The notes under the pieces were generated by a model. The model made no database searches. It was not told where the DNA came from and saw only the letters and a list, made by a program, of their open reading frames with translations. Shown here piece by piece: positions 35,198-46,935 of a stretch of 64,000 bases of DNA. A program made the position numbers and the translations under genes. Source of the DNA: Miscanthus floridulus (Eukaryota; Streptophyta; Magnoliopsida; Poales; Poaceae); NCBI RefSeq assembly GCF_019320115.1, contig NC_089591.1, positions 22,856,502 through 22,920,501 on the forward strand. Reading direction: 5' to 3'. Position 1 is the first letter of the stretch. Each line of letters begins with the position of its first letter.

Positions 35198-36385
35198 TTA
35201 ATGGTTGGGCAGCTCCGGCAGCGGGGCGAGCGGCGGCGGAGGGTCCTGCGCAGCGGGGCTGTGATGGTGCTCGCCCTCGTAGGTGACGATGAGCATCGAC
35301 GGGTCGGCGGCGTCGCGCTCCACATGCTTCCGGGCGAGGCAGCCGCGCACCGTGCTGCACTTGTAGTAGCCGCTGCAAATGCAAATGCAATGCCCACAAC
35401 TGGATTAGCGGCTGCAATCGGACTGGATTCGCGCAGGAATTAGCAGTAGCATCGTCAACTCACCGTGGATAGGGCGACCCCTTGATTGGCTTCTGCCCGT
35501 ACTTGCGCCACGAGTACTCGTCGGCGGCGATGTCCGCCATCTTGGGGCTGATCGCCGGCACGCGGATCGTGCACTTCAAGCGGTGCTTCCTGCACATGCA
35601 CCACCACATCCATTCCATAATCCAATCAGGTTGGAGGAGCTCGATTCTTTCAACTCAACAGAGAAACAAGCCACCACAAGTAAAAGTAGCAGCGATCCAC
35701 AAGAGAAGAGATACAGACCTGCGCTTCGAGCAGTGGCAGCGCCCGCCGTTGGCCCCGTACTTGCCGCCGGCGACGTTCTCCGAGTGCGCGTGGTCGTGGC
35801 ACTTGCGCTTCTGCGCGGCGCCGCCGGAATACGACGACAGCGGCGGCTTCCCGCAGCTGGCCGGCGGGAGCACGAGGGACGACGAACCTCCCCCGCGCCC
35901 GTTCGACACGCTCGCGTCCCCGGTCGTCACCGACGACAGGAACGACGAGCTCGCGCCGGACAAGCTGAACCCGGAGTCCTGGCTGTACCCGCCGGGCACC
36001 GACTTGGTGAAGTCCAGCATCACAGGCGCCGGCCTCGACCGCGCGGACTCGGGGGCGGCCGGGCCCTGCGACTGTGCCACCACGGGGCCGCGCCGGAACC
36101 GCGCGTGCCCCGTGCGGTTCAGGATGGAGATCACCTTCTTGAACTTGGACACCGTCATGTTCGTGATCTCCCGGCAGTCAACCGCTGCTGCTGCTGTATC
36201 TGCTCCAGCTGCTGACGCTGCGGCCCCTCTGCCGCCGGTGAGGACGACGACCGCTCCCCGGTGCCGGGCTGGGAGAGCTGCAAGATGAGGTGCTCCATCC
36301 CGCGCAGTCCCGCCGCGGCGGCGTCCTGGATGGCCACCTGCTCGTCCACCCGCCCGTACCCACCCATCAGGTCGAGGGTCATCAT
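35198..36385 (-). CDS. WRKY transcription factor, group IId, three exons (apparent 1-bp frameshift in exon 1)
   Basis: Exons are 36385-35719, 35589-35464 and 35372-35198, with GT...AG introns of 129 and 91 bp. In order the product shows a conserved start ([30 protein letters not shown]), a Gln run, and the calmodulin-binding C-motif ([25 protein letters not shown]). Next are a Ser-rich middle, the plant zinc-cluster region ([19 protein letters not shown] to CHCSKRRKHR) and a WRKY domain with WRKYGQK, C-X5-C and a His-X-His end. The last intron splits the WRKY domain after PYPR, as usual in this group. Group IId proteins bind W-boxes in the nucleus and act in defence and stress; rice WRKY51/68-type proteins look closest from memory. 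One base is missing in the exon-1 CAG run near 36183. This is either a real knockout or a sequence error. Confidence 0.85.
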
Positions 36386-36495
36386 CAGCGCCGCAGTTGC
36401 CCTCCAGCGACGCTGGCCGGAGTGTTGGCCACCACCACGCCGGACAGGAGGACGGGAAGGAGAAAAGCAAGTGGGGGAGAAATGAACCGAGGGGG

Positions 36496-36504
36496 ATTAT
36501 AAAA
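36496..36504 (-). promoter_or_regulatory. Possible TATA box of the WRKY gene
   Basis: TTTTATAAT on the minus strand lies about 110 bases before the start codon. It is preceded by GC-rich DNA and followed by a purine/pyrimidine-rich leader. Confidence 0.35.
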
Positions 36505-36560
36505 CGGTGCTAGGCGGTGACTGGCTGTCGCAGGTGGCAGGGCCTGGGTAAACTGGCAAT

Positions 36561-36566
36561 GGTCAA
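36561..36566 (-). promoter_or_regulatory. W-box upstream of the WRKY gene
   Basis: TTGACC on the minus strand, about 180 bases upstream of the ATG, is a W-box (TTGAC[CT]). It is the site bound by WRKY proteins and so could serve auto- or cross-regulation. Confidence 0.4.
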
Positions 36567-36657
36567 ACGAGGTCTGGATCACATGGTCTCGAGCAAGTGC
36601 TTACCCAGTTTTGTGGGCATTGCAATTGCAGTGGCTAATCCAGTTGCTGTGGGCATT

Positions 36658-36722
36658 GCATTTAAAGGGCGGGTCTTGTTTGATGCATATTCATTTAAAG
36701 GGCGGGTCTTGTTTAAAGGGCT
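36658..36722 (+). repeat. Short direct duplication
   Basis: CATTTAAAGGGCGGGTCTTG occurs twice, 34 bases apart, followed by a partial third AAAGGGC. Confidence 0.6.
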
Positions 36723-36865
36723 CCGTTAGTTTAGCTTAAAAAAATAAATCGAAACACGATTTAGCTAATTTGTTGTGAGAGAAAAATATTAGTCTCATTA
36801 AAAAAACAAGCTAAAAAAAAGATTACAAGAGAAACGATTCATCTCAATCCACATGTGTTGAAGCC

Positions 36866-36977
36866 CTATTCATTTAAATTTATTAGCAGTACTTTTTTAA
36901 TGAAAAAAACAGTATTTTTCTCTCAAAATAAATCAGGAACAGCGACAACAACAGGCAAATTTCAGCGAGCCGAATAG
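36866..36977. mobile_element. Possible MITE
   Basis: CCTATTCATTTAA on the left and GAGCCGAATAG on the right pair weakly. The interior has the TATTTTTCTCTCA motif shared by the TTCGGCT MITEs of this window. Confidence 0.3.
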
Positions 36978-37324
36978 AAGTCCGAAAGGGCCAAGGGAGT
37001 CGACGGTTACCGACGATGCAGGGTGCTTTGGTGTTCGCCATTAGATGGCGACGGACGGCTGGGACGGAGAAGAGAGTTGACCATGGAACAGCGGCCACGC
37101 ACCGAGTGGGGCGCTATGGGTCACGGGGCTAGTTGGTTGCAACCACACGACACACGAGTACACAACGAACGACCCGCTTCAGTCCTCGGTGTACCGACGC
37201 TTTTACCACTGCTATCAATGACAGTGGGCCGTCTTTGGTAAGATAGACCCATGGTTCAGTGACGGATAGGCCACTGATGGCTTGTAAATACTTGTGGAAG
37301 AACAAATAAGGACAGGACTTGTAA

Positions 37325-37655
37325 GGGTTTGTTTGGTTGCTCCGTCCTAAATTTTACTCGCTGTTCCATCGAATATTTGAACATATGTATGAAGTATTAA
37401 ATATAGACTAATTACAAAATTAATTTATAGTTTACGACTAATTTACGAGACGAATCTTTTGAGCCTAATTAGGCCATAATTTGACAAATTTTGCTACCGT
37501 AAACATGTGCTAATGACTGATTAATTAGGCTAAAAATTTATCATATGGAGTACTGACGGATTATATAATTTGTTTTTTTATTAGTATCCGAACATCTCAT
37601 GCAACATCCTTCCGACACACCTCCTAAATTTTAGGAGCCGGATCCAAACACCCCC
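37325..37655. mobile_element. Tourist-like MITE
   Basis: The ends GGGTTTGTTTGGTTGCTCC and GGAGCCGGATCCAAACACC pair imperfectly, with TAA flanking both sides. It contains GAGCCTAATTAGGCC and TTGCTACCGTAAAC, motifs shared with the MITE at 34574. About 331 bp. Confidence 0.7.
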
Positions 37656-38500
37656 TAAGCAAACAATTATTTGTGAATGTTTGTTTTTTAATTCTGGTGA
37701 ACTAAAAATGGGAAAACAATGTAGTAAATAGGGATGTAAAACTCTGTAGGGTCAGAAGAGATTTCTTGTGAGTTTTAACTATTATAAACTTTGTTATATT
37801 TTCAATTCCGTGTGACGTTTAGGACGTGAAACAGAGAAAAGTCACAGTCCAGCATGAATCGAAGGGCAGAAGGTTTCTTTTCTTTTGAAAAGACGATGGA
37901 TCGCAGAAAAGTCGTTGAGTGGATTTAAGAAGAGATTATGAGTTTTGACTTTTTATTTGTGGTCTCTTCAATTGGAAAGTGTGGATCTCTTCTAACAACC
38001 TAAATTCAGTTTTGATTTCTTGAAGAGGACTTGTGTGGAGTCACGAGCAAGTTGCAAGGAGCCACGATTAAGTGTGGCTTTGAGTTTTAGCTAACTTGCG
38101 TACAGTTTTCTTTCTTTTCGTTTTTTGTTGGGTTATTATATGTATAGTTTTTTATTTTTATATCTATTTTTGTGACACATCAAATCATTATTTAAAAGAT
38201 CTTTAAACTAGTAAGAACTAATGCACTCAGGCGCGTCCCAGCAAAATACGAGGCCCAGTTCAAAACAATAAGTGGAGGTTGAATATCTAGTGCCAAATCA
38301 AGAAAATAATGGTAAATATCAATATATTACTTATATTACAAAGTACAACAGTACAGACCAAGGACTACACTTGTTGTATTACAATCACTTGAAAAGCGAT
38401 ATTCTTTTAGTAATTTTTGAAATGAAATCTTCAATGATGTGTTCATAATCAATCTTCTCCAGCATGCCACCAGTGCTATTAACGCCAATTGTTGAGGTTA
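37656..38500. other. Intergenic AT-rich spacer
   Basis: No gene, RNA or clear repeat is seen. There are runs of T-rich sequence around 38110-38200. Confidence 0.4.
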
Positions 38501-39672
38501 TGATACCCCGGATATCTCAAGACACTAGTTGGTAAGCCGCTCGGGTGGCCCACGACGGCCAAACTAACACAAGCCCAGCAACCGTGGCCCATCTAAGCCA
38601 CGCGGACCTAGGCCAAACATAAAGGCGAGTGGTCGACCACATCCTCCCCGTTCTCCTTTAACTACACGCCACGTAGCATCACGCGACCTCTCCTCCGTCC
38701 CGACTTCCGAAGGAACGAGGAGAGGTCGAGCTCCACCACGTTTGCCTGCTCTTACAAGGGTAGGCACGCCCCACTCACTGTGCTAGGATTGAGGGGACAA
38801 CTATCTTATCAGTCTGGACAGACACCATCCCCGTGCCACGCTGCGCAGACAAGACAGCACCGGTAGGCAGTGACGACCGGTACGGTAACCCACTGCCAAA
38901 TACGGCCCGATGAGACGGGCATACGGCCACACCCACTACCGGATGGGTCTCACAAGTACAGGCCTTGACTTTCAAGACTAATCAAGTCAACGAGGGCCAT
39001 GACCCTGAGGCTCGGGATCGAGGCCATCGGCTCCACGACCAGCAAGACAACCGACGACATGGGAGCAGCTATCTACTCCCATATTGACACCACCAAAAGA
39101 GCGGGAGATGATGATGAAGGCCACCATGAAGCCCATATCGCACAGGATAGCTGGCGAACCACCACCGTGCCAACAGTGTTGTCACGACCGGCACTGTAGC
39201 ATCACGCCACACCATGCTGCGACATGAGCACAAGACTATGACGACAACCATGCCCTGGACTTGCGCTGACGCCAAGACAAGATGGCCTTCCTTACAAGCC
39301 AAAGTTTACTAGTTTCCCCTCTGTCAGGCTCATGACCACTCGGTCTGGAGATCCTATCTCTCTGTATGTAACCTGGCCCTAGACTCTATATAAGGGCGGC
39401 CTAGGGTTGCCTTCCAAGGGGACGAACTCTCAAGACTTCATTTGGGCAGTCCATCATCCGCTCACCTTCCTCTTTCACTCTTCTTGCATACCCCATTGTA
39501 AGAACTTCAGAGCATTCAACCGAGGAACATGCACTTGAACTATCTCTGAGATTGGACGTAGGGCTCCGGCCTGAGCTAGTATAATTCCTTGTGTTTTTGG
39601 ATGCCACCATCGTCTTCCTAGAGCAGCGTGACATACATATAAATTCACTTATTGGGTGACAAAACACCAATA
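38501..39672 (+). repeat. G4: LTR of a further gypsy-type element
   Basis: Several features suggest an LTR promoter and transcript leader: CTATATAAGGGCGGCCTAGGG (TATATAA near 39388), a downstream GTAAGAACTTC region and an end just before a primer-site-like sequence. The left border is approximate (TGATACCCCGGATATC). No second LTR is seen in the window. Confidence 0.45.
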
Positions 39673-39692
39673 GTTGGTGTGTTAGGTAGGGG
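39673..39692 (+). other. G4 primer-binding site, mutated
   Basis: GTTGGTGTGTTAGGTAGGGG matches the frequent grass gypsy primer site GTTGGCGCGCCAGGTAGGGG except for four C-to-T changes. Confidence 0.45.
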
Positions 39693-39726
39693 ATAGTCGT
39701 GTACTCTCCTTGTTGAGAAGGAAGCG

Positions 39727-40640
39727 ATGGCTCCTTGCACCTACATCAGACTCGCTCTCGGCGTGGCCCCCGTAGCCAGTATCCGCTTTGGAATCCTCGA
39801 GTTCATCAATGTCAATGGGCCAATGCCCACCCTCAGTCTCCGCCCCAGCCAAGCTCTTCGCTTTGTTGACCTAGACTTTATAGCTAACCACCTAGGTCAG
39901 CTACACCTCCGCAACAGGGATGCGGCACCACCACACACTCTATCAAAAAACCTCATGCCGACCCCTGTGGGTCGGCCACAGTCTCCACGACAGGGATGCG
40001 GCACTACCACACACCCCATCGCAAAACATCATGCCGACCCCTATAGGTCGGCCACATCTCCGCGATAGGGATGTGGCACCGCCGCATACTCTATTGCCCA
40101 ACCTTAAGCCAGTCCGTGTCGGCCCCATGATTGCCGACTCTAACGCGTTAGCGTGCGGAATCGATGCCTACCTCATGACAAGCCTTGAGCAAGAACAAAG
40201 TTGGCACATGTTCCACGTGCTGGCCAATGCCTTTGCTCCACTCTCAGGGGGCGGCCTCATGCCACCTAAAACAGAATTCTAGAACCCCTGCATTGCACTA
40301 CCCTCAAAATTGAGGGATGCTGCCATGCTGTTCGAACTAGAGATGGCAAGATGCAATTGCCATTCGACGACTGCCTAGCCTCTTTGGGTTTGTGGGGATG
40401 ATGGAACGGGACCCCGTGTCCATCTATGACCTCCTGCCATTGACCCCAGGTGACTCAGACTCCTGAGTCTAGGTCCAAGGGGAGCTCTCACCTGGTGCGG
40501 GGGTGTAACATGTTGCACCTCTCAGAAGACGGGGCAGCAGCAGCGGGAGGCAAGGAGGATGGACGCCTTACCCAATTTCGTGCACCCCCGGGGAGCAGGC
40601 AGAGTACGAGGAAGAGTGCTTGGAATGAGGTAAGGATCAC
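39727..40640 (+). pseudogene. G4 internal region, gag-like remnant
   Basis: An ATG at 39727 opens 113 codons (MAPCTYIRLALGV...). The sequence then falls apart into short frames, with a segment near 40390 reading GMMERDPVSIYDLLPL. No clear domain is recognised. Position after the primer site suggests degraded gag. Similarity to retroelement coding sequence stops near 40640. Confidence 0.35.
39906..40095 (+). repeat. 75-bp tandem repeat within G4
   Basis: About 2.5 units, each with CAGGGATGCGGCAC, CACACNC, CATGCCGACCCC and GGTCGGCCACA blocks, spaced 75-76 bases apart. Confidence 0.7.
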
Positions 40641-42045
40641 AAAGCATGTTGGTATTTATTAACATGTCACTTGTTCACGTAGCCACCTAATGTTTATTGA
40701 CATTTCTTAACATCACTTCTACTAAGTTGTCATCCCTAGCAATGATGCTAGAAATGCTTGTTGGTACTACCTAGTGCCATTTCTAGAATGACACTAAGAT
40801 GTACTTTAGTATTTTATTATGACTAGAAAGAATATATATATGAAAGGATCTACAAGCGCACAGATAATATACCATTGTAGCACATCACCCGGGAGTGTTC
40901 TAGGTATCGTTATTTGTATTTTTACCACAGTGAAGGACAATCAAATGGAATATATTGATAACTTATACATATGATGGAGAGATAAACCATAACCAAGCTT
41001 CTACTCGTAACAGGGGTAAGTCATAGGGTATATGATAAATGATCATTGATAATTAATAGTTGAACACTCAGAGTACTCCTTTCTATGCCATTAGCATGAC
41101 TAAGTAGATACAATAGAGAGATAATTCCTAAGTCATTCTTAATTACAAGTCAAAGCATACTATGATTAGTGCAATTACACTTAATAATCATGACTAAGAT
41201 CAACTTTATATCTACACATAGGGGATGTTACTAAGGAAGATCAAGAACAAAGCATGACTTCCTTCACAACTAGATCCTACATTACCTATATTTAGGGAGT
41301 GGACTACAAAAGACTCAACGAGAGTGTCACACTAGTGATCTACCACATGACCCAGAATATAGGGTGCATCCACAGGTAAACAGCATATAAGCACCATTCT
41401 TACAAAATGTTGACCACTCACCCCATGTATTTCAAAGCGAGTGCTATACGAACTTATGCTTGAACATAAACATAATCTAGCTATACTAAGCATATAATCA
41501 AAGTAGACGATGAACATGATAACTAGGAACATGAATAATATTAAGAACAATTTCAATTCAATTGTAGCAAACATATAAATAATAAAAGATACAAAAGAGG
41601 ATACAAGTGGCTATACTAAGCCATGCTCTTGATGAGATCAGGAATCCAAGTGAAGCTTGCCTCCCTCTAGATCTGACCCAGCTAGCTATGCCCTAGAATA
41701 TTTGTGAAGCTCTTTGAGGTTCTTCTCTTCTCATCAGGGTTTCTCAATGATGAAATGACTTGATTCTCTCTAGGGGGTGGCAATGTCTGGTATATATAGG
41801 GGGAACCATCACTTCTAAGCCCTCGGATCAAACCGACTTAAAGCAACGGCGTAGATGCAATCCTTAAGGCGGTGGAGAACCAACATAGCTAAGGGAGGGT
41901 GACATGTGGGCCCAAGGGGTTGGCTGGCCTGTAGGTGGGGCTAGCTAGCCCCACCTAGCAGCGTCCTCCTTTGCTTCGGTGATTTACCTTCTGGTGTCTT
42001 CTAGAGTCTTTTGGACCTATTTTCATCATGGATAAGCATGATTCA
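40641..42045. other. Unassigned repeat-like sequence, possibly a truncated or solo LTR
   Basis: From about 40726 (TGTCATCCCTAGCAATGATG) the sequence looks like an LTR-element end: GATCTACAAGCGCAC, a TATATATAGGG box at 41790, and no ORF. Neither borders nor a partner LTR can be fixed. It abuts the truncated 5' LTR of G3. Confidence 0.35.
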
Positions 42046-45000
42046 GTGCCTAGCATGGTCATATAGAGCCAACAAGTAGCAATGAAATGCTGCTTACAAA
42101 CTTAGAAAATTTTGCTGTCATTAGTTGATTATAGTTTCAAAGTAGCACATTTTGGAGCTTAGTATTTTGAAAACCATGATGAATTAGATATTACTCCCTA
42201 AAGCAAAGTTGGAAATCTCACATAGCTCTATAACTTTCACTAATACTGATTTTGCTAAATCACCATGGATTAGGAGTAATGATGGTGTGAAAACACGCTG
42301 TTAGTTAGTCTGAAAACCGGCTGATCAAGAAGCAGTAGTGGCCTACCGGCCATAGGCCATGGCCGACCAGCCACAGGCCGTGGCCGACCGGCCACAGGTC
42401 GTGGCCACCGTGTGGTGTGCACATGCCGAGGCTAGGCCACATCATGGTCGGGCGCATGCTAAAGAGGCCACCACGCATCCCTACCCTCACTTGCTCCCCT
42501 CACTCACTTTCTCTCTATCTCGCTTGCTCTCATGCCCACAGCAGCAAAGCCGAGCGCCACCATCGCCATTGCTGAGCTTCACCGACAGCGCTCGTCACCC
42601 ATGTAGCACTACCACCCAATCCACCTCGCCCATAGCTCTGCCATGAGCCTGCTCTACCTCCATGACCTACTAGTGCCACCATCTGAGCCAATGTAAAGCT
42701 ACATTTTGTGTTGCTGTCACTGCCATGGTTGTGGAGTGCTGCTAAGCTCTAAGCTCGCTAGTGGCCAGCCACCACCGTATCATCTCTGACCTCTCTCTCC
42801 CTTGTCTGGTCATCACTGTTGGGACTAGTTGCTAAGACTGCAGCCGGCTTAACTGCTACCACTACCATCATGTAGGAATGCACCATTGCACCGAGCATGC
42901 CCACCATGGCAGTGAGCTCAAGCTTACCGCAGCCAGCCCTTGCTAGAACCCGTCCTCCCCCTCTTATGTTTGTTTTCGCACCGCCGTGACCCATAGCACC
43001 TTCTCCTATGATGGAGATCCAGTTACTAACCACCTTCTCATCAGAACAGCAAGGGCCACTATGTGTGCTATGCGCCGCCGTGCCACCATGCACATGGCCA
43101 GAGCTCACCGCTGCTTCATTGTGGCTCGATCCGCATCGTAGAGCTCTGCTAGGGTCTATAGAAGCTGTAGCTGCGCTCGCCTGGCTATGCCATCGTCGGA
43201 GACTGATGAGTCCACCACCATGCGCCACCGTCGAGCCACCATGCTCACCGGCGAGGTTGCTCTGGTGATGAGCCGAGCCAACTGAGGGTACTCATCGATG
43301 CGGTTTAACGAGGCGAGTATAGTGGTGAAGACCTCATCGCCGGTGACCTCACTGTCGGTGAGTTATCGCCAGTCAAACACCACGCTCTGCTCTCGTGTCA
43401 CTAACATGTGGGACCGGTTGACCTGCGGCACCCACTGTTAGTCATCATGGGTGCATAGACCGGGTGTACCTAGCTATAGCTCCCGGTTGGAGATTTGATT
43501 TTTCTTTATTATTTTTCTAGATTTTGTAGCAAACTTACAAAAATCATATATGGAGTTAGGAGTGTCCAAATGAGGTGATCCAAATTTTGTTGGATTCATC
43601 ATGAAGTGTACTATTTGATAAAAATATGAAACCTACTGTTTGGATTATTTTTCTGAAGGAATTAAATTAAGTTAGATAAGTGCTTTTAAATTTGTTTCTA
43701 TCTTGTAAAATGTATAACTAGAGCTAGGGAAGTGCTAAAATTGTGATTCCAATTTTGTGGGTCTTGTGTTGGCATGCTCTAGCTTGGAAAAATACTAAAC
43801 CTCTAGAAGAAATAATTGAAATATGGTCTTTCTATTTAAACTTGATTATTTGCTAGTTTCTAGTGACTGCATGTATAGTTTCTGTTGTCATGGTGTTTTC
43901 ATAATGAAGATGAAGTTTGCTATGAATCTTGTTAATAACAAAGTTGTGTATAACTTACTCATTTGTCTTGTCCTAAAATTTCATGGTTGTAGGCCTGATG
44001 GTTTGAGAGTTATAGCTGTTAGAAGTCAGCTGTCAGATTTGCTTATCCTCTAGATAGATTTGGAAGATTGAATTGTTTGACCTAGATAGTTACTGAATCA
44101 CCTTAAGATGATTAAAAGAGAGTTGTAGGAAATTTCATAAGATTTCCAGAAAGTCCACAACCATAGTGTTTGGATCCATATAACTCTAGTTATGCTGAAA
44201 ACAAGTAGCTGTTGTCTTGCAGCCTAGAAAATGTTAAATAGGTGTTTGTTTAATTACTAGAGAGGAGACATGCACCTACTCAGTAAAAGAAAGTTAATAT
44301 TGTTATCACCCTAATACCTTGTTGTTAAGGACATTTATGTTTATGCATCATATCATATCATCCATATCATTACCGTGCATTCTTGTATCTTATTTTGCGC
44401 TCATGCATATAGGATCGCTAGAAGGAATCACACTCTTGGAGTTTGAGGCAGAGGAGGTGGAAAATCAAAAGGCACCACAGCAGGTAGCCCCCAAAAGTGA
44501 GGAGCAGGCTCCTAAGGAATTATCAGCATGCCCCAATCATAGGCCTACCTCCTTTCTAAAAGGCAAGCCCCGAAGTATTCTAAGCCTCGTATGTTTTTAC
44601 AAATATCACTTGAGTCCTTTATGTTTGATGCATTAGGTTATAAGAGTTGGTTGAAAACACTTGATGCATTACCTTGTCGAGAAATATACCTTGAACTCTA
44701 TGTAGGTCTAGGATTGAATATATGCTTAGCCATGGTTAGACCGATAGAAGTCGGGTGATTTCCTATCACCTGCGAGATATAGGTGGATACTGGAGCACGG
44801 TTTGCTATATTTGCTATCATGGAAAATAACCATGCGGTGTTATTAAGTGGAGACCGGGCGAGAACTTATATCCACTAGTGTTGGTTTGGCTATGTTGGTC
44901 CCATCCATGTCGATTAAGGACCATACCATTGTTGGTGCTTCTGTCAAGATTGAACACGTGCCTCTCACTTAGCTGGCCGAATAACTCATTCCGACCGCAA

Positions 45001-46082
45001 TGCCAAGTAGCTCAACTCAGGATGGGACCTCATTATGTTAGAGTGTGCACTCTAGATGGTAGTAAGGATGTGTGGGGAGCCAGACGTGAACCCAAGGGTA
45101 GGCCGGGCCTGAACGTCCTAGTAGCTGGTTGTCCATGGTTGTGAGGCACTGATCGAACCCGTGAAATGTGTAACTAAGTTGTTACCAAAGGTGTCCCGAT
45201 GCGACCCTAACTGGGGAAGTGTGCGTTTGTGTTAGAAATAACTACCAGCTGGTTGCAACTAATTTGAATCATTGTCTCTCCCAGTTAGTGAGAAACTCGA
45301 CTAGTCTCAGCATCATAGTAACTGGACTATGGAATTTGATGGTTAAATTGGACATGGGAATGCTACACTAGCTATGGTTATTATTGTGATGCTACATAAT
45401 GATATATCACATGTTTGGCATAGGTTAGTTGTTAATCTAGAGGTGAATAGCTATAATTAACTTGATTCCTGAATTATAAAATGTATAGTTGAACTAGTGG
45501 CTTTTTATGTAAAATATTATCAAGCTAGCTCCACTTATAAAGCCTTGCATGATCCTTAGAGTCACATTATTTTTGGTTTATGACGGGTAAGTCTAGTTGA
45601 GTACCTTCTTGTACTCAAGGTTTATTTCCCCACTTGTTGCAGATAATATAGTCTATCATGTATATTGTAAGAACTGCTTCTGTCCCACCGTGGATGAGGA
45701 GTAGGCCCTAGTGCAAGGCGCTTCTATATATCTAATCTATGATGCTTTTGTGGGATTTGATCACAAACTGGCAAGTATTTGAACAATGGTGTGAGATGTT
45801 AGTTTCAAAACTACCTTTGCTTCTGCTACTACTTCATTTGAACTTGGTTTGTAATAACTTTAATTGTACTCCGATGTATGGTAAGGTATTGGTGAACTTT
45901 ATGTAATATGTGGCATGTATGTTGAATCATGTACGATCTTGGTTGTATGTTGGTGATGAATCGAGACCCTTCGTCGTACTCGATGGACTACCGGATTTAT
46001 ATGGGCTCAAGTATGATAGTGTGATCATTTCGGTGGTCGCCATTGTACTTGTGCTCTTATAAATTGGTCGGTTCTGTCACTA
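42046..46082 (+). repeat. G3 5' LTR, start missing
   Basis: It pairs with 53267-55021 over its first 1.8 kb. A GC-rich block (42300-43440) is followed by a long AT-rich part. It ends at about 46082 before the primer site. Open frames within are taken as accidental. Confidence 0.7.
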
Positions 46083-46098
46083 GCTTGCATCGAAGCAA
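46083..46098 (+). other. G3 degenerate primer-binding site
   Basis: TTGCATCGAAGCAAGG is a worn version of the initiator-tRNA-Met site TTGGTATCAGAGC. It occupies the same place relative to the LTR end as in G2. Confidence 0.5.
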
Positions 46099-46935
46099 GG
46101 TTTAACATTATTTGTCACATGTGTATTTAAAACAAAGGTTTTTGTTTTCCAAAACTAGTTTTTGGCAACTTTTAGTTATATATATATAGGTGTTCAAATC
46201 TAAAATTTGAATCTAAAGTGTGCCAGTGATCATTTCCCTTATGCCCAGTTAAGGATTTCAGGTGGCTAAATAAGTACTAACATGGGGGTTTTATTTTCGT
46301 CGTCCACATGACGTGCTATTGTATGGATGCCATTCACTTGAGTGGTAATGTATGGGTCAAATGCCTCTACGCCCAAGGTAAGATGATGAGTGGCATGACC
46401 GCAAGATGTGAGCGTGCGGTCTAAGGGGAGAGGCAGTTTTGATACTAAAGTATATATATGTTGCATATATATACTTAGGTATTTAATTGTGGGTTAGCTT
46501 TGATACAGCTATATATGCATAATTATATGTTTATATAGGATGTATTTACTTTTGGGTGGCTTTGATACAGAAGTATATATATGCGTGTATATATATGTAA
46601 GTATTTAGCTTGCAACCTAGAGCCTAGATGTTCATTTCTGTAGATATAATTGTGGGGTTGGGCTAAAATGAAATTCTTATGTAGGTACACTAATAGCGAA
46701 ACGTGTAGCCTGACTAGTTACGTTATTTATGAGAGAACGTATGTATACCACCGTGTATGTCGCTAGAAGTTTCAATTTTCCTAAGTTTGTGAGGACACAT
46801 GGAACGTGCATGCATCATGATAAATCACTCATTACATACTTGCATTGTTCCTCCCCTTATAAGTTCTTATTCGGTTAAGTAACTCTTTTCTATTATAACG
46901 TTGTTCTCACAAGAGTTGCACCATTTTTGCTGTAG

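Noticed and set aside
35201..36215. Plus-strand frames opposite the WRKY gene
   Set aside because: They are shadows of GC-rich minus-strand exons; splice sites and domains support only the minus strand.
42359..43268. Open frames in the GC-rich block of the G3 5' LTR (also 53590-54370)
   Set aside because: They are not kept between the two LTR copies and have low-complexity His/Ala/Ser composition.
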